The notes under the pieces are model-generated. The model did not search any database. It was not told where the DNA came from and saw only the letters and a program-made list of their open reading frames with translations. A DNA stretch of 57,993 nucleotides from Holophagales bacterium UBA5704 (lineage in GTDB: Bacteria; Acidobacteriota; Thermoanaerobaculia; Multivoradales; UBA5704): positions 133,671 to 191,663 of the forward strand of contig DIHE01000147.1 in NCBI GenBank assembly GCA_002420005.1, written 5' to 3'. Below, in pieces: positions 45,701-53,582 of the stretch. Made by a program: the position numbers and the translations under genes. How positions within the stretch are numbered: the stretch's first letter is position 1; the number at the start of each line of letters is the position of its first letter.

Positions 45701-45819
45701 TACTCACCCGGCAGGCGTACCGCCGCCGCGGCCGGCAAGCCATAGAGATCGAAGGCCAGACCGGCGGCATCCGGCACCGCCGCACCGGCCCTGGGGGAGA
45801 ACAGAGGATCGTGGCTCAT
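42754..45819 (-). CDS. Fused APH-type kinase, M23 peptidase-like domain and class III aminotransferase
   Basis: 1021 aa in three parts. Residues 20-360: aminoglycoside/hydroxylysine-kinase fold with catalytic H210-N-D212 and D235FGD. Residues 445-560: M23 LytM-like domain with zinc ligands H451-x3-D455 and H542-x-H544 plus H506. Residues 600-1021: class III PLP enzyme with Lys859 in VLGKPIGNG and an IADEVQVGFGR block. In animals a hydroxylysine kinase and a PLP phospholyase of these families act in sequence, so this fusion may phosphorylate an amino alcohol and then eliminate phosphate. The role of the middle domain is unclear. There is no signal peptide. Confidence 0.88.
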   Translation of the reverse strand: MSHDPLFSPRAGAAVPDAAGLAFDLYGLPAAAAVRLPGEYDANFRLTGAEGAGHVLKVMRPGCPRALLELQQEALEHLAVAAPDLALPRVVRSRDGAAIRTVAAPDGSPRLVWMLTWVPGRVLAESRPRSPELLQSLGTFLGRLDAALAGFAPPTAHRDLKWDLARAGWIREHLGRIAEPARRALVETVLDRFEAGVAPGLPALRKSTIHNDANDWNVIVRSPRAAAAAVHSLIDFGDMVHTCTVFEVAVAAAYALLGEREPLAAAARVVAGYHAAFPLTETEISLLFLLITTRLAVSVTNSACNRVLAPDDPYLVVSEAPAWEALERLAPVHPRFAHAVFREACGLAPVADAAVVADWLRRLDPEAIGPVLDADLRSTPCTVLDLSVGSLMLGADPASLERETLDGLIARELRAAGTAIGIGRYDEARLVYTEPAFGAGPRPTDERRTIHLGIDLFVPAGTPVYAPLDGTVEAFADHAARQDYGPVIVLRHAAGDGPAFFTLWGHLSRASLDGLAVGRPVPRGARVGWVGPPPENGDWPPHLHLQVVTDLFDRGTDVPGVARASERAVWRALAPDPNLLLGIPAERFPPREPAREETLARRRAATGGNVRLSYRRPLQMVRGWMQHLYDDTGRAYLDVFNNVPLVGHSHPRVVRAVQAQMALLNTNTRYLHPNLVRYAERLTRRMPAPLRVCYMLSSASEANELALRLARTHTGRRGVIVLEHAYHGNTGGLIDISPYKLNGPGGGPPPPWVHVAPIPDDYRGPYKRNDPDAGAHYARHVADGIPGEGLAAFIAETLPSVGGQIVLPPGYLKAVYAHVRAAGGLCIADEVQVGFGRLGIDFWGFGTQGVVPDIVVLGKPIGNGFPLAAVVTTPAVAASFDNGMEFFSTFGGNPVACAAGLAVLDVVEEEGLQEHARRLGDRLLAGLRDLQSRHALVGDVRGLGLFLGAELVRDRETLEPAGEEAGHVADRLRERGILAGTDGPHHNVLKIRPPLILQENDADFFLEVLDEVLGEDAVRVG

Positions 45820-45889
45820 GCGCCCGGGATGCTAGCACCGGCCGGAGAGCCGGAGAGGGCCGGGCTGTCAACCGGGGCACCGGCCGGGA

Positions 45890-45895
45890 TAGAAT
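45890..45895 (+). promoter_or_regulatory. Candidate -10 box (TAGAAT) for the Rossmann-protein gene
   Basis: TAGAAT lies in the 127-bp gap between divergent genes, 51 bp before the preferred GTG start. No strong -35 box is seen. Confidence 0.3.
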
Positions 45896-45946
45896 GCCGG
45901 GACCGCCGTGCTTACAGGCGTACTGAATCCTTGGAGGCGCTCGACA

Positions 45947-47575
45947 GTGAACGTGGAGAATCGCAAGATCCTTGTGCTCGGAGGCTATGGCCTCGTCGGA
46001 ATGGCCGTCTGCCGCGAGCTGTTGACCCGCCGGCCGGCCGAGATCCAGATCCATAGCCTGCGCATGGAGGAGTCCGAGCGGGCGCGCGAGGAGCTCGCCC
46101 GCGAGGCCGGGGAGACCCGGATCTCGGTCTCGGCGGGCAACATCTTCGGCCTGGAGGGCTCCGCCGACCGCCGCGAGAAGATCCGCGCCGAGCTGCGCCC
46201 GCTGACCGACGAGAACCTGGAGACCTTCACCCTCTACCGCCTCCTCACCTCCTCGCAGCCCCACGTGGTCATCGACTGCGTCAACACCGCCACCGGCATC
46301 GCTTACGGCAACATCTTCCATGCCGCGGAGACGCTCCTGCAGCAGCTCGACCTCGGAGAGATGCAGGGTGAGACCGCCGAGGCGCTCCTCGACGCGCTGT
46401 ACATGCCACGCCTGATCCGGCACATCCAGCTCCTGTACCGCGGCATGATCGACGCCAAGGTCGGCGCCTACATCAAGATCGGCACCACCGGCACCGGCGG
46501 CATGGGGCTCAACATCCCCTACACCCATTCGGAGGAGCGGCCGAGCCGCGTGCTCCTCTCGAAGAGCGCCCTCGCCGGCGCGCAGTCGATGCTGCTCACC
46601 CTGATGGCCCGCACCCCCGGCGCGCCGGCCACCAAGGAGATCAAGCCCGCCGCGGCCATCGCCTGGAAGAAGATCGCCTACGGCCCGATCTACCGCGGCG
46701 GCAAGCCGCTGCGCGTGGTCGACGCCCAGCCGCATCCGCTGGGTGCCACCTTCTCCACCGACGATCCGGCGGCGGCGCGGGAGACCGACGTCCTCTACGA
46801 GAACGTCTTCATCGACACCGGCGAGAACGGCGTGTTCAGCACCGAGGAGTTCGCCCTCGTCTCCACCGGCGGGCAGATGGAGTTCGTCACCCCGGAGGAG
46901 ATCGCGAGCTACCTCGTCTTCGAGATCGAAGGCCGCCAGACCGGGCACGACATCGTCAATGCGCTCGACGGCGCGGTGCTCGGGCCGACCTACCGCGCGG
47001 GCATGATCCGCCATTGGGCGATCGACCGGATGAACGAGCTCCAGGACCGGCACGGCGTGTACAGCGTCGCCTTCGAGATGCTCGGCCCGCCGCGCAACTC
47101 CAAGCTCCTCTTTGAAGCCCACCTCCTGCGCCTCGCCTTCGGTGACATGGCGACGGTGCGCCGGTCGACGCCGGACGAGGTGCGCGACGCCCTCGACCGG
47201 CTCGTCCGCAACCGCCCCGAGGTGGCCAATCAGGTGGTCTCGATCGGCGTGCCGATCCTGCTCGACAACGGCGACCTCGTGCGCGGCCCGAGCGTCCTGG
47301 TGCCTCCGGCGACCCGCGAGGAGGCGGTGACGCCCGAGAAGCTGGAGGCCTGGGTGCGCGACGGCTGGGTGGATCTGCGCCTCGCCAACTGCGCGCGCTG
47401 GATCGAGCGATTCCGCCGCATCCAGCAAGAGGTCGAGGCCATCCCCGAACATGACACCTCCAGCCGCTACCTGCGCAACCGCCGCTTCTGGGGAGACGAG
47501 CAGGTGATCCTGCCCGGCAAGATCGTCGCCTGGCTGCTCGAGCACGAAGACGGCGGCTGGCGGATCAAGCGGTAG
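45947..47575 (+). CDS. NAD(P)-binding Rossmann-fold protein of unknown function
   Basis: 542 aa from the GTG at 45947, 9 nt after GGAGG; a GTG at 45908 would add 13 residues without support. The N-terminal KILVLGGYGLVGMAVCREL is a Rossmann dinucleotide-binding turn (GGxGxxG). The rest resembles extended short-chain dehydrogenase-like enzymes, with VVIDCVNTATGIAYGN and IKIGTTGTGGMGLNIPYTHSEERPSR, where a Tyr-x3-Lys pair is not obvious. The C-terminal 200 residues are unlike standard reductases. It is divergent from the kinase-M23-aminotransferase gene, perhaps sharing its regulation. Confidence 0.65.
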   Translation: MNVENRKILVLGGYGLVGMAVCRELLTRRPAEIQIHSLRMEESERAREELAREAGETRISVSAGNIFGLEGSADRREKIRAELRPLTDENLETFTLYRLLTSSQPHVVIDCVNTATGIAYGNIFHAAETLLQQLDLGEMQGETAEALLDALYMPRLIRHIQLLYRGMIDAKVGAYIKIGTTGTGGMGLNIPYTHSEERPSRVLLSKSALAGAQSMLLTLMARTPGAPATKEIKPAAAIAWKKIAYGPIYRGGKPLRVVDAQPHPLGATFSTDDPAAARETDVLYENVFIDTGENGVFSTEEFALVSTGGQMEFVTPEEIASYLVFEIEGRQTGHDIVNALDGAVLGPTYRAGMIRHWAIDRMNELQDRHGVYSVAFEMLGPPRNSKLLFEAHLLRLAFGDMATVRRSTPDEVRDALDRLVRNRPEVANQVVSIGVPILLDNGDLVRGPSVLVPPATREEAVTPEKLEAWVRDGWVDLRLANCARWIERFRRIQQEVEAIPEHDTSSRYLRNRRFWGDEQVILPGKIVAWLLEHEDGGWRIKR

Positions 47576-47612
47576 ACCCCCCTCCCCGAGACGACCGGAG
47601 CGGGGGTCTTTC
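47574..47612 (+). terminator. Terminator after the Rossmann-protein gene
   Basis: An 8-bp stem (AGACCCCC at 47574-47581 with GGGGGTCT at 47602-47609) runs into TTCTC. It begins inside the stop codon. Confidence 0.65.
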
Positions 47613-47613
47613 T

Positions 47614-47641
47614 CCCCTCTCCCGCTTCAGCGGGGGAGGGG
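47614..47641. repeat. REP-like palindrome between convergent genes
   Basis: A 12-bp stem (one G-T pair) with TTCA loop, CCCCTCTCCCGC against GCGGGGGAGGGG. It is followed by GCCAGGGGAGGGGG, a pattern seen between convergent genes of many GC-rich bacteria. Confidence 0.5.
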
Positions 47642-47656
47642 CCAGGGGAGGGGGCT

Positions 47657-48325
47657 CTACTCCAGCAGCTTCCTCAGCTTCCGCAGCTCCGCCAGCTCGG
47701 CCTCCAACCGGGCCACGGTCTCTTCCAGCCGGGCCACCCGGTCGCCGAGGGCGGAGCCGGCGCGGTGGGGGACGTCGGGAGCCACCGGCACGGCGACCGG
47801 CGGCGGCTCCAGAATCTCGCCGACCAGGTGGATCCAGCGGATCTCCTTCTGCCCGGGCCGGCGCGGCTGCTCGGCGACCAGCGGCTCATCGATCGCGGCC
47901 ATCCGCTGCAGGGCCTCCTCGACCTCCTGAAGGGAGGCGAAGGGATGGAGGCGCTCGCTGCGGGTGCGCAGCTCGCCGGGCGTCTGGGCGCCGCGCAGCA
48001 GGAGAAGGGTCATCAACGCCTTGCCGGCACGGTCGAGGCCCCAGCGCCGGACGACGCTCTGCTGCCACTTTTCCGACCGCGCGCCTTCGGTGCGCCAGAC
48101 CAGGACCTCCTGGCGCAGGCGCTCCAGGGCGTCGATCACCTGCCCTTCGGACAGCTCCATCACCGGTTCCCGGTTCGTCTTCTGGTTGCAGCCGGCGAGG
48201 ACCGCGTTGACCGTCAGCGGGCAGATCTCGGGAGTCGTCTGCTCCTTCTCGAGCAGCACCCCGAGAACACGGATCTCCGTCGCGTCGAGAGGGCGGGGGA
48301 TGCGGGTCGAGGACACGTGTTCCAT
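47657..48325 (-). CDS. YceH family protein (DUF480)
   Basis: 222 aa. It shows the YceH hallmarks: LDATEIRVLGVLLEKEQTTPEICPLTVNAV, CNQKTNREPVMELSE, and ALMTLLLLRGAQTPGELRTRSERLH. The fold is two winged-helix domains. The last 30 residues form a leucine-zipper-like coiled coil (LGDRVARLEETVARLEAELAEL). The role of this family is unknown; DNA or protein binding is possible. It is transcribed away from the cold-shock gene. Confidence 0.9.
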   Translation of the reverse strand: MEHVSSTRIPRPLDATEIRVLGVLLEKEQTTPEICPLTVNAVLAGCNQKTNREPVMELSEGQVIDALERLRQEVLVWRTEGARSEKWQQSVVRRWGLDRAGKALMTLLLLRGAQTPGELRTRSERLHPFASLQEVEEALQRMAAIDEPLVAEQPRRPGQKEIRWIHLVGEILEPPPVAVPVAPDVPHRAGSALGDRVARLEETVARLEAELAELRKLRKLLE

Positions 48326-48357
48326 CTTACCGCGGACTGAGAAGCCCGGGAGGCCCC

Positions 48358-48386
48358 TTGATTTTCTTCTGGTGCGATGCCATACT
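48358..48386 (+). promoter_or_regulatory. Promoter of the cold-shock gene
   Basis: TTGATT (48358-48363) is spaced 17 bp from CATACT (48381-48386). Transcription would start near 48393, giving a leader of about 175 nt. The leader contains small hairpins (GCCGC-GTGA-GCGGC; ACAAT...ATTGT just before the ribosome binding site). Long structured leaders are usual for cold-shock genes. Confidence 0.55.
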
Positions 48387-48567
48387 TCGCAAAATTTGTT
48401 AGCGCATGTGGTTGGCAGCGGCTCCAAACCTCGCCTCTTCCGTAACTCCCTCGTGGTAGAAGCCCCCGATCCAAATGCCTAGCGCCGAATTCGATCCTCC
48501 AACCGGAGGGCGGAGGTATGCCGCGTGAGCGGCACAATATCAACTCTATTGTAGCAAGGAGCAGAGT

Positions 48568-48771
48568 ATGTCCGAAGAAGGGACCGTGAAGTGGTTCAAT
48601 GACGCGAAGGGGTTCGGATTCATCGTCCGCGAGCGTGGCGCGGACGTGTTCGTCCACCATTCGTCCATCATCGCCGAGGGTTTCCGCACCCTCGGTGAGG
48701 GCGACCGCGTCTCGTTCGAGGTCGTGGAAGGCCCCAAGGGCCTCCAGGCGAAGAACGTGGTCAGGGTTTGA
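48568..48771 (+). CDS. Cold-shock protein (CspA family)
   Basis: 67 aa, the standard single cold-shock domain. RNP1 is KGFGFI and RNP2 is VFVHHS, with the GTVKWFNDAKGFG opening. It binds single-stranded RNA and DNA and melts RNA structure. An AAGGAG ribosome binding site precedes the ATG by about 7 nt. It has its own promoter and terminator. Confidence 0.97.
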   Translation: MSEEGTVKWFNDAKGFGFIVRERGADVFVHHSSIIAEGFRTLGEGDRVSFEVVEGPKGLQAKNVVRV

Positions 48772-48790
48772 ATCCACTTCCGACCCGCAG

Positions 48791-48834
48791 CCGACGCCCC
48801 GGCGGGATGCCCTCCCACCGGGGCGTCGGTTTTT
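48791..48834 (+). terminator. Terminator of the cold-shock gene
   Basis: A perfect 12-bp GC-rich stem (CCGACGCCCCGG with CCGGGGCGTCGG) is followed by five Ts, 19 bp after the stop codon. Confidence 0.9.
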
Positions 48835-48871
48835 CCGGTAGACTTTGGAGGACGTTCGAGCCTGTCCTGCC

Positions 48872-50887
48872 ATGAGCGAGCCACGCCGGATCACCGAGAG
48901 ATACCGCCTCGAACGGCGGATCAGCGTCAAGGACACCGGCAGCGTGTTCCGCGCGGTCGACACGCTGACGAACGAGACGGTCGCCGTCAAGCTGATCAAC
49001 CAGGAAGCCGGCGAAGAGCAGCGGGCCCTCGTCGAGACCGACCTGGCCCTCCTCCAGGGTCTCCACCACCCGGCGTTGCCACGCCTCGTCGACTTCGGCC
49101 TCACCACGGCCGGCAGCCCGTTCCTGGTCACCGAGTACCTGCCCGGAGACGACCTCGCAGCCCTTCTGGAGGAACCTCCCGCCCGCCTGCTCCGGTTCCT
49201 CCGGCAAGTCACGGAGGGTCTGGAGGCTCTCGCCGCCCACGGCCTGACGGTGCCCAACCTGGGCCTCGACAATCTGCGCATCGTCAACGGGCCGGACGGC
49301 GGGCAGGTGAAGATCCTGGGGCTCGGAGCCACGCGGCTGCGTTCCCCGGCCGGCGGCTCCCAGGCCTTCCATGCCGGTGCGAGAGCCTTCGGAGAGCTCT
49401 CCGTGCGGGTCCTGGGCCTGCCGGTGCCGGGGGTCTCCCCCGTCACCCTGCCCGGAGCCCTGGAGGCCGAGCTGGCCGAGCCGGCCCTCTTGCGCGAGCT
49501 TCTGGAGACGGCCTTTCGCAGCGGCCCGGCCCGGTTCGCCTCCTGGAAAGAGATCGGAACCGCGCTTCGCCCCCCGGGCGCGGCCTCTCCCGCTCCGCCG
49601 CCGCTCGACCACGACGCCACCGCGCGTCTGGACGCCCGCCCGGGCTCGGTGCGCATCTCCCTGAAAGAGCTCGAAACGCCCGGACCCTTCGCGCCGTATC
49701 CGCCACCGCCACCGCCACCGCCGCCTCCGCCACCGCCGCCCGTGGTGCCCGCCCTCCCGGAGGCGCCCGTGCTGCGCCCGCCCACGGCGCCTCCACCCGC
49801 GGCGGCTCCCCAACCATCGGCCCCCCCGGCCGCGGTTCCCTCCCAAGCCGCACCGCCCGCGCGTCCGGGGATGTCCGGTCTCCGTCTCGCCCTCCTGGTG
49901 GGAGGGCCGCTCGTTCTCCTGTTCGTGGCGGTCGCCGGTTTCCTGGCTTGGCGTTGGTTGCGTCCGACTCCGGCCCCACCGGTCCCACCGTCGATGGCGG
50001 CGCAGCCGGAGGCGGCGCCCGCGCCGGAGCCACCTGCGCCGGAGCCGCCGCAGGCCGAGGCCCCTGCGGAGGCACCTGCCCCGGAGCCGCCGAAAGACCT
50101 GGAGCGCGCCCGGAAGATCGCCGATCTGGAAACCCGGCTCGCCCAGGCGGAGAAGGCGAAAGAGCCCGCCGAGATCCTGCGCCGCTCGGGTCTCCTGCTG
50201 GCCGAGGTGCCGCAGCATCCCCGCGCCCTCCGCAGCCGCCGGGAGGCCGCCGCCGCGGTGCTCGCGCAGTCCGATGCGCTGCTTTCCCAGGGACGGCTCA
50301 CCGCCGCCGAGGAGGCGCTGGAGCCGCTGCGCGCAACCTGGAGCCGTCATCCCGGCCTCGCCGACCGCCTGGACAGGATCCTCGACCAGCAGCGGTATGA
50401 CAGCCAGATGGAGGGCGCCCTCGCCACCGCCGAGCGCGCCGGAAAGGCCGGCCGCCCCCTCGAAGGCCTCCAGGTGCTCGACCGCGTGCACCCGAACGAA
50501 CACTGGACGGCCCGGTTCCAGCAGGCCCGCGAACGCCTGCAGACCCAACTGACCGACTCCGACCGGGAGCCGCCGCAGATCACCCTGACGGGCCCGGCCG
50601 AGCCGGTCTACAAGAAAGGGCAGGTGGTCACCCTCCCCCTGCGCATCACCGACGACCTCGGCGTCGAGGGCGCCGAGGCCTATGCCCGCCCCGAGGGAGG
50701 GGCGTACCGGAAGATCACCCTCCGCCCTCTGGGCGGCACCGGCTACGAGATCCAGATCCTTCCGGACCTCCATCAGAACAAGGACATCGACCTCTACGTC
50801 ACCGCCACCGACCGCTCCGGCCACACCGGGACCCTCGGCACCGCCCAGCGCCCGTTCAAGATCAAACGGAAGAAGTGGTTCTCGTAG
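48872..50887 (+). CDS. Membrane-anchored pseudokinase with Pro-rich linker and C-terminal sensor region
   Basis: 671 aa. The N-terminal 250 residues align with Hanks kinases (Lys40 in AVKLI, Glu55), but the catalytic HRD reads VPN (127-129), the DFG Asp is Gly150 (LGLG), and the glycine loop is missing, so it should not phosphorylate. A Pro-rich stretch (14 consecutive Pro) leads to one membrane helix (about 338-360, LALLVGGPLVLLFVAVAGFLAW), a second Pro/Ala/Glu linker, a TPR-like helical domain (410-560), and a beta domain starting at PPQITLTGPAEPVYKKG. It may work as a scaffold that relays an envelope signal. Confidence 0.82.
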   Translation: MSEPRRITERYRLERRISVKDTGSVFRAVDTLTNETVAVKLINQEAGEEQRALVETDLALLQGLHHPALPRLVDFGLTTAGSPFLVTEYLPGDDLAALLEEPPARLLRFLRQVTEGLEALAAHGLTVPNLGLDNLRIVNGPDGGQVKILGLGATRLRSPAGGSQAFHAGARAFGELSVRVLGLPVPGVSPVTLPGALEAELAEPALLRELLETAFRSGPARFASWKEIGTALRPPGAASPAPPPLDHDATARLDARPGSVRISLKELETPGPFAPYPPPPPPPPPPPPPPVVPALPEAPVLRPPTAPPPAAAPQPSAPPAAVPSQAAPPARPGMSGLRLALLVGGPLVLLFVAVAGFLAWRWLRPTPAPPVPPSMAAQPEAAPAPEPPAPEPPQAEAPAEAPAPEPPKDLERARKIADLETRLAQAEKAKEPAEILRRSGLLLAEVPQHPRALRSRREAAAAVLAQSDALLSQGRLTAAEEALEPLRATWSRHPGLADRLDRILDQQRYDSQMEGALATAERAGKAGRPLEGLQVLDRVHPNEHWTARFQQARERLQTQLTDSDREPPQITLTGPAEPVYKKGQVVTLPLRITDDLGVEGAEAYARPEGGAYRKITLRPLGGTGYEIQILPDLHQNKDIDLYVTATDRSGHTGTLGTAQRPFKIKRKKWFS

Positions 50888-50893
50888 AGCCCC

Positions 50894-53518
50894 CTACGCT
50901 CCCGCCGGCCCCAGCCCCGCCAGGTACAGCGCGTTCCACAGCAGCTTGAACGTCCGGTGCGGCTGTGCCCGGTGCTGGGCGCGGAAGCCGATCAGGACGA
51001 CCCGGCCTTTGCCGACACGCAGCTCGACCACGGCGGCACGCTTCTCCAGGTGGTCGGCTCCCTTCAGGTAGCCGCTGATCAGGACGTCCTCCGGGTCTTC
51101 CGGATACGAGGCCACCACGCGCCGGGTGAAGCGGGCGTCGGTGGGGCTCGTCTGGAAGGCGGGGGAGTCGGCGAAGTAGGCGGCCTCTTCGCTGCGCAGG
51201 CCGTGGCTCAGCGGGTTCTCCGGGTCGAGGTGGATGCGCAGCATGGAGCCGGGGGCGTGGAAGTCCTTGGAGGAGACCTTCTCGAGGACGTTGCGCACCG
51301 GCAGGCCCAGCAGCCGGATGGCGTAGGCGCACGACTCGTCGAGCGCCACCAGCGTGCCCCCCTCCTCCACCCACTTCTTGATCTTGTCCCCCCCGTCCGC
51401 ACCGATCCCTCCGGCGTAGGGCGGCGGCAGCGGGCTCCACAGCCGGCGGCCTTCCTCGGAGGCGGGCTCTCCTCGGTCGAGGATGTCGGGGTTCTCGGCG
51501 GTGAACAGGATCACGTCCACCTTGCCGCGGAACGTCCCCTGCTTCAGGGAGGCGTTGTCGAGATTGACGAACGGAAAGCGGTAGCGCTCCAGGAGGAAGC
51601 GGGTCCATCCCTCGTCCATGCTCGCCACCCAGGGCTTGTAGAGACCGATGCGGGCCGGGCGCAGCGGCCACGCCGGGCCGGCCGGCGCTGCGGCGAGCGG
51701 CTGGACGTCCACCCGCGCCTCGCGGGACAGGCGGGAGAGCTCCTCCGGGGTCACCGAGCCCGCCGGCAGGTAGAAATCGCCCGCCCCGCTCGCCGTGCCC
51801 AACGCGGGAACCGGGTCCTTGAGCCAGAGCACCGGGTGCTTGGCGGCGAGCAGGTCGTTGACCAGGGTGAACGCGGTGTCCGCGCGATGCGAGACGAGCC
51901 AGCCGCCGGGGCTCGCAGGCACGTCACCGCCGGGCCAGACGGGCTCCAGGACGTCCGCGAGCTGCGCCGGGCTGCCGTCCATCCACTGGAACGGGGCATC
52001 CGTTTCCGCGACCTCCAGTCCCAGGGAGATCGGCAGCGACCAGGAGGTGACGTCATAAGGCGGCAGGATCTCGCCCCCCTCCGCGGCCACCACCTTGGGA
52101 TAGCGCTGCGGGCGCAGCATGGTGAGGAGGAACTGGCGGTAGGGCTGGGCGGCGGGGATCACGTAGCTGCCGGCCGGGAAGATCTGGCGGCCGGCGATCA
52201 CCGGCGCCGTCGCCCGCTGCACCTGCACACCGTGGCGCAGCAGGAGGTCGACGAGGGTCGGCGCCATCACCGGATCGTGCTGGTCGGTGGAGATCACCCA
52301 GGCGCGCGGGCTCTCGGTGCGCCCCCGCTCGGTCGCCTCGCGGGCCATCCGCCAGACGTTGGTGAGCAGCTCGGTGCGGTTCTCCGCCGCCGATTCGAGG
52401 AAGCTGCGGGTGGCGATCAGCTCGTACTCGACGATGTCGCGCAGCCGCCACCAGCCCCCCGGCCACGGGGAGGGGAAGTTCGATTGCCGCTGATAGTCCA
52501 CCAGTCCCTTCACGCCGCCCCGCAGCTCGCCGGGCTCGATCCAGATCGGCGTTGCGATGCTGGCGCTCGCCACCTCGGAGAGCAGGCCGGTGACGTTCTT
52601 CCACCAGGCCGTGTTGCGGGTGCCGCCGGGCCAGTAGCTGTCGAAGATCATGTTGCTGCCGACGCCGAGCTTGCCGCCTTCTTCCAGCCGCAGGCTCATG
52701 TTGGTCCCCAGCATGTCGGCCTGGCGGAAGATCAGCGAGTGGATCTCGGGAGCGAGAGGGTCGGCCTGCGGCGGCACGAACATGCGCGGGCCGACCGCCC
52801 CCATCTGGTGCTCGTCGAGGAAGATCTGCGGGAACCAGCGGTGGTAGAGCACCTGGTTGACCGCCTGCGTCTCCTTCTGGGTCAGCATGTAGTAGTCGCG
52901 GTTGTCGTCATGCCCCACGTAGTGGTGGTAAAGCCAGGGCATCGCCCCCCCTTCGAAGGGTGTGCCGAGGTACTTGTTGTACCAGTCGACCACCATCACC
53001 TGGCCGTCCGGATTGATCGACGGCATCAGAAGCAGGATGGCGTCGTTCAGCCAGGCGAGCATCTGCGGGTCCTGGGTGGTCGCCACGTCGTGGACGAATT
53101 CCATCGCCATCTGGGTCGAGCCGACCTCGGTCGAATGGATGGTGCAGGTGACCAGGGCGATCGTCTTGCCTTCCGCGGCGAGGGCCTTCGCCTCCGCCTC
53201 GGAAAGCCCGGCCGGGAAGGCCAGACGGCGGGCGATCTCGCGGTAGCGGTCGAGGTTGCGCTGGTTCGCCTCGGAGGTCAACACCACGACCGGGATGTCG
53301 TTGCCGAGGGTCGAGGTGCCGGCCGACTCGATCGAGACGCGGTCGGAGGCGGCATCGACGATCCGCAGGTACTCGACGACCTTCGGCCAGGGAGCGAGCT
53401 TGCGGTCTTCCCCCACCCGGTGGCCGAGAAAGGCCTCGGGGGTGGGGACCTCCACGGCGCCGAGTGCGCCGGCGCAGGCCAGACATGCGAGAATGAGCAG
53501 GGCGGTGGAGCGGCGCAT
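50894..53518 (-). CDS. Secreted M14-type zinc carboxypeptidase with C-terminal glutaminase-like region
   Basis: 874 aa. The signal peptide ends near GALGAVE. The M14 zinc motif H128-S-T-E131 (CTIHSTEVGS) is followed by MPSINPDGQ and a DEHQMG block. Residues 600-860 look like the glutamine-amidotransferase-like tail often found on these large M14 proteins (VDVILFTAENPDIL, WVEEGGTLVALDES, GRVVLIGFRAQHRAQPHRTFK). It probably trims peptides in the periplasm or outside. The start has AAAGGAG 6 nt upstream. It is divergent from the DUF3108 gene across 64 bp. Confidence 0.85.
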   Translation of the reverse strand: MRRSTALLILACLACAGALGAVEVPTPEAFLGHRVGEDRKLAPWPKVVEYLRIVDAASDRVSIESAGTSTLGNDIPVVVLTSEANQRNLDRYREIARRLAFPAGLSEAEAKALAAEGKTIALVTCTIHSTEVGSTQMAMEFVHDVATTQDPQMLAWLNDAILLLMPSINPDGQVMVVDWYNKYLGTPFEGGAMPWLYHHYVGHDDNRDYYMLTQKETQAVNQVLYHRWFPQIFLDEHQMGAVGPRMFVPPQADPLAPEIHSLIFRQADMLGTNMSLRLEEGGKLGVGSNMIFDSYWPGGTRNTAWWKNVTGLLSEVASASIATPIWIEPGELRGGVKGLVDYQRQSNFPSPWPGGWWRLRDIVEYELIATRSFLESAAENRTELLTNVWRMAREATERGRTESPRAWVISTDQHDPVMAPTLVDLLLRHGVQVQRATAPVIAGRQIFPAGSYVIPAAQPYRQFLLTMLRPQRYPKVVAAEGGEILPPYDVTSWSLPISLGLEVAETDAPFQWMDGSPAQLADVLEPVWPGGDVPASPGGWLVSHRADTAFTLVNDLLAAKHPVLWLKDPVPALGTASGAGDFYLPAGSVTPEELSRLSREARVDVQPLAAAPAGPAWPLRPARIGLYKPWVASMDEGWTRFLLERYRFPFVNLDNASLKQGTFRGKVDVILFTAENPDILDRGEPASEEGRRLWSPLPPPYAGGIGADGGDKIKKWVEEGGTLVALDESCAYAIRLLGLPVRNVLEKVSSKDFHAPGSMLRIHLDPENPLSHGLRSEEAAYFADSPAFQTSPTDARFTRRVVASYPEDPEDVLISGYLKGADHLEKRAAVVELRVGKGRVVLIGFRAQHRAQPHRTFKLLWNALYLAGLGPAGA

Positions 53519-53582
53519 GGGGTCTCCTTTCGAGATGCCGCGCGAGTCTACCCCAGCGGCCACCGGCCGAGAGGAATCCACG

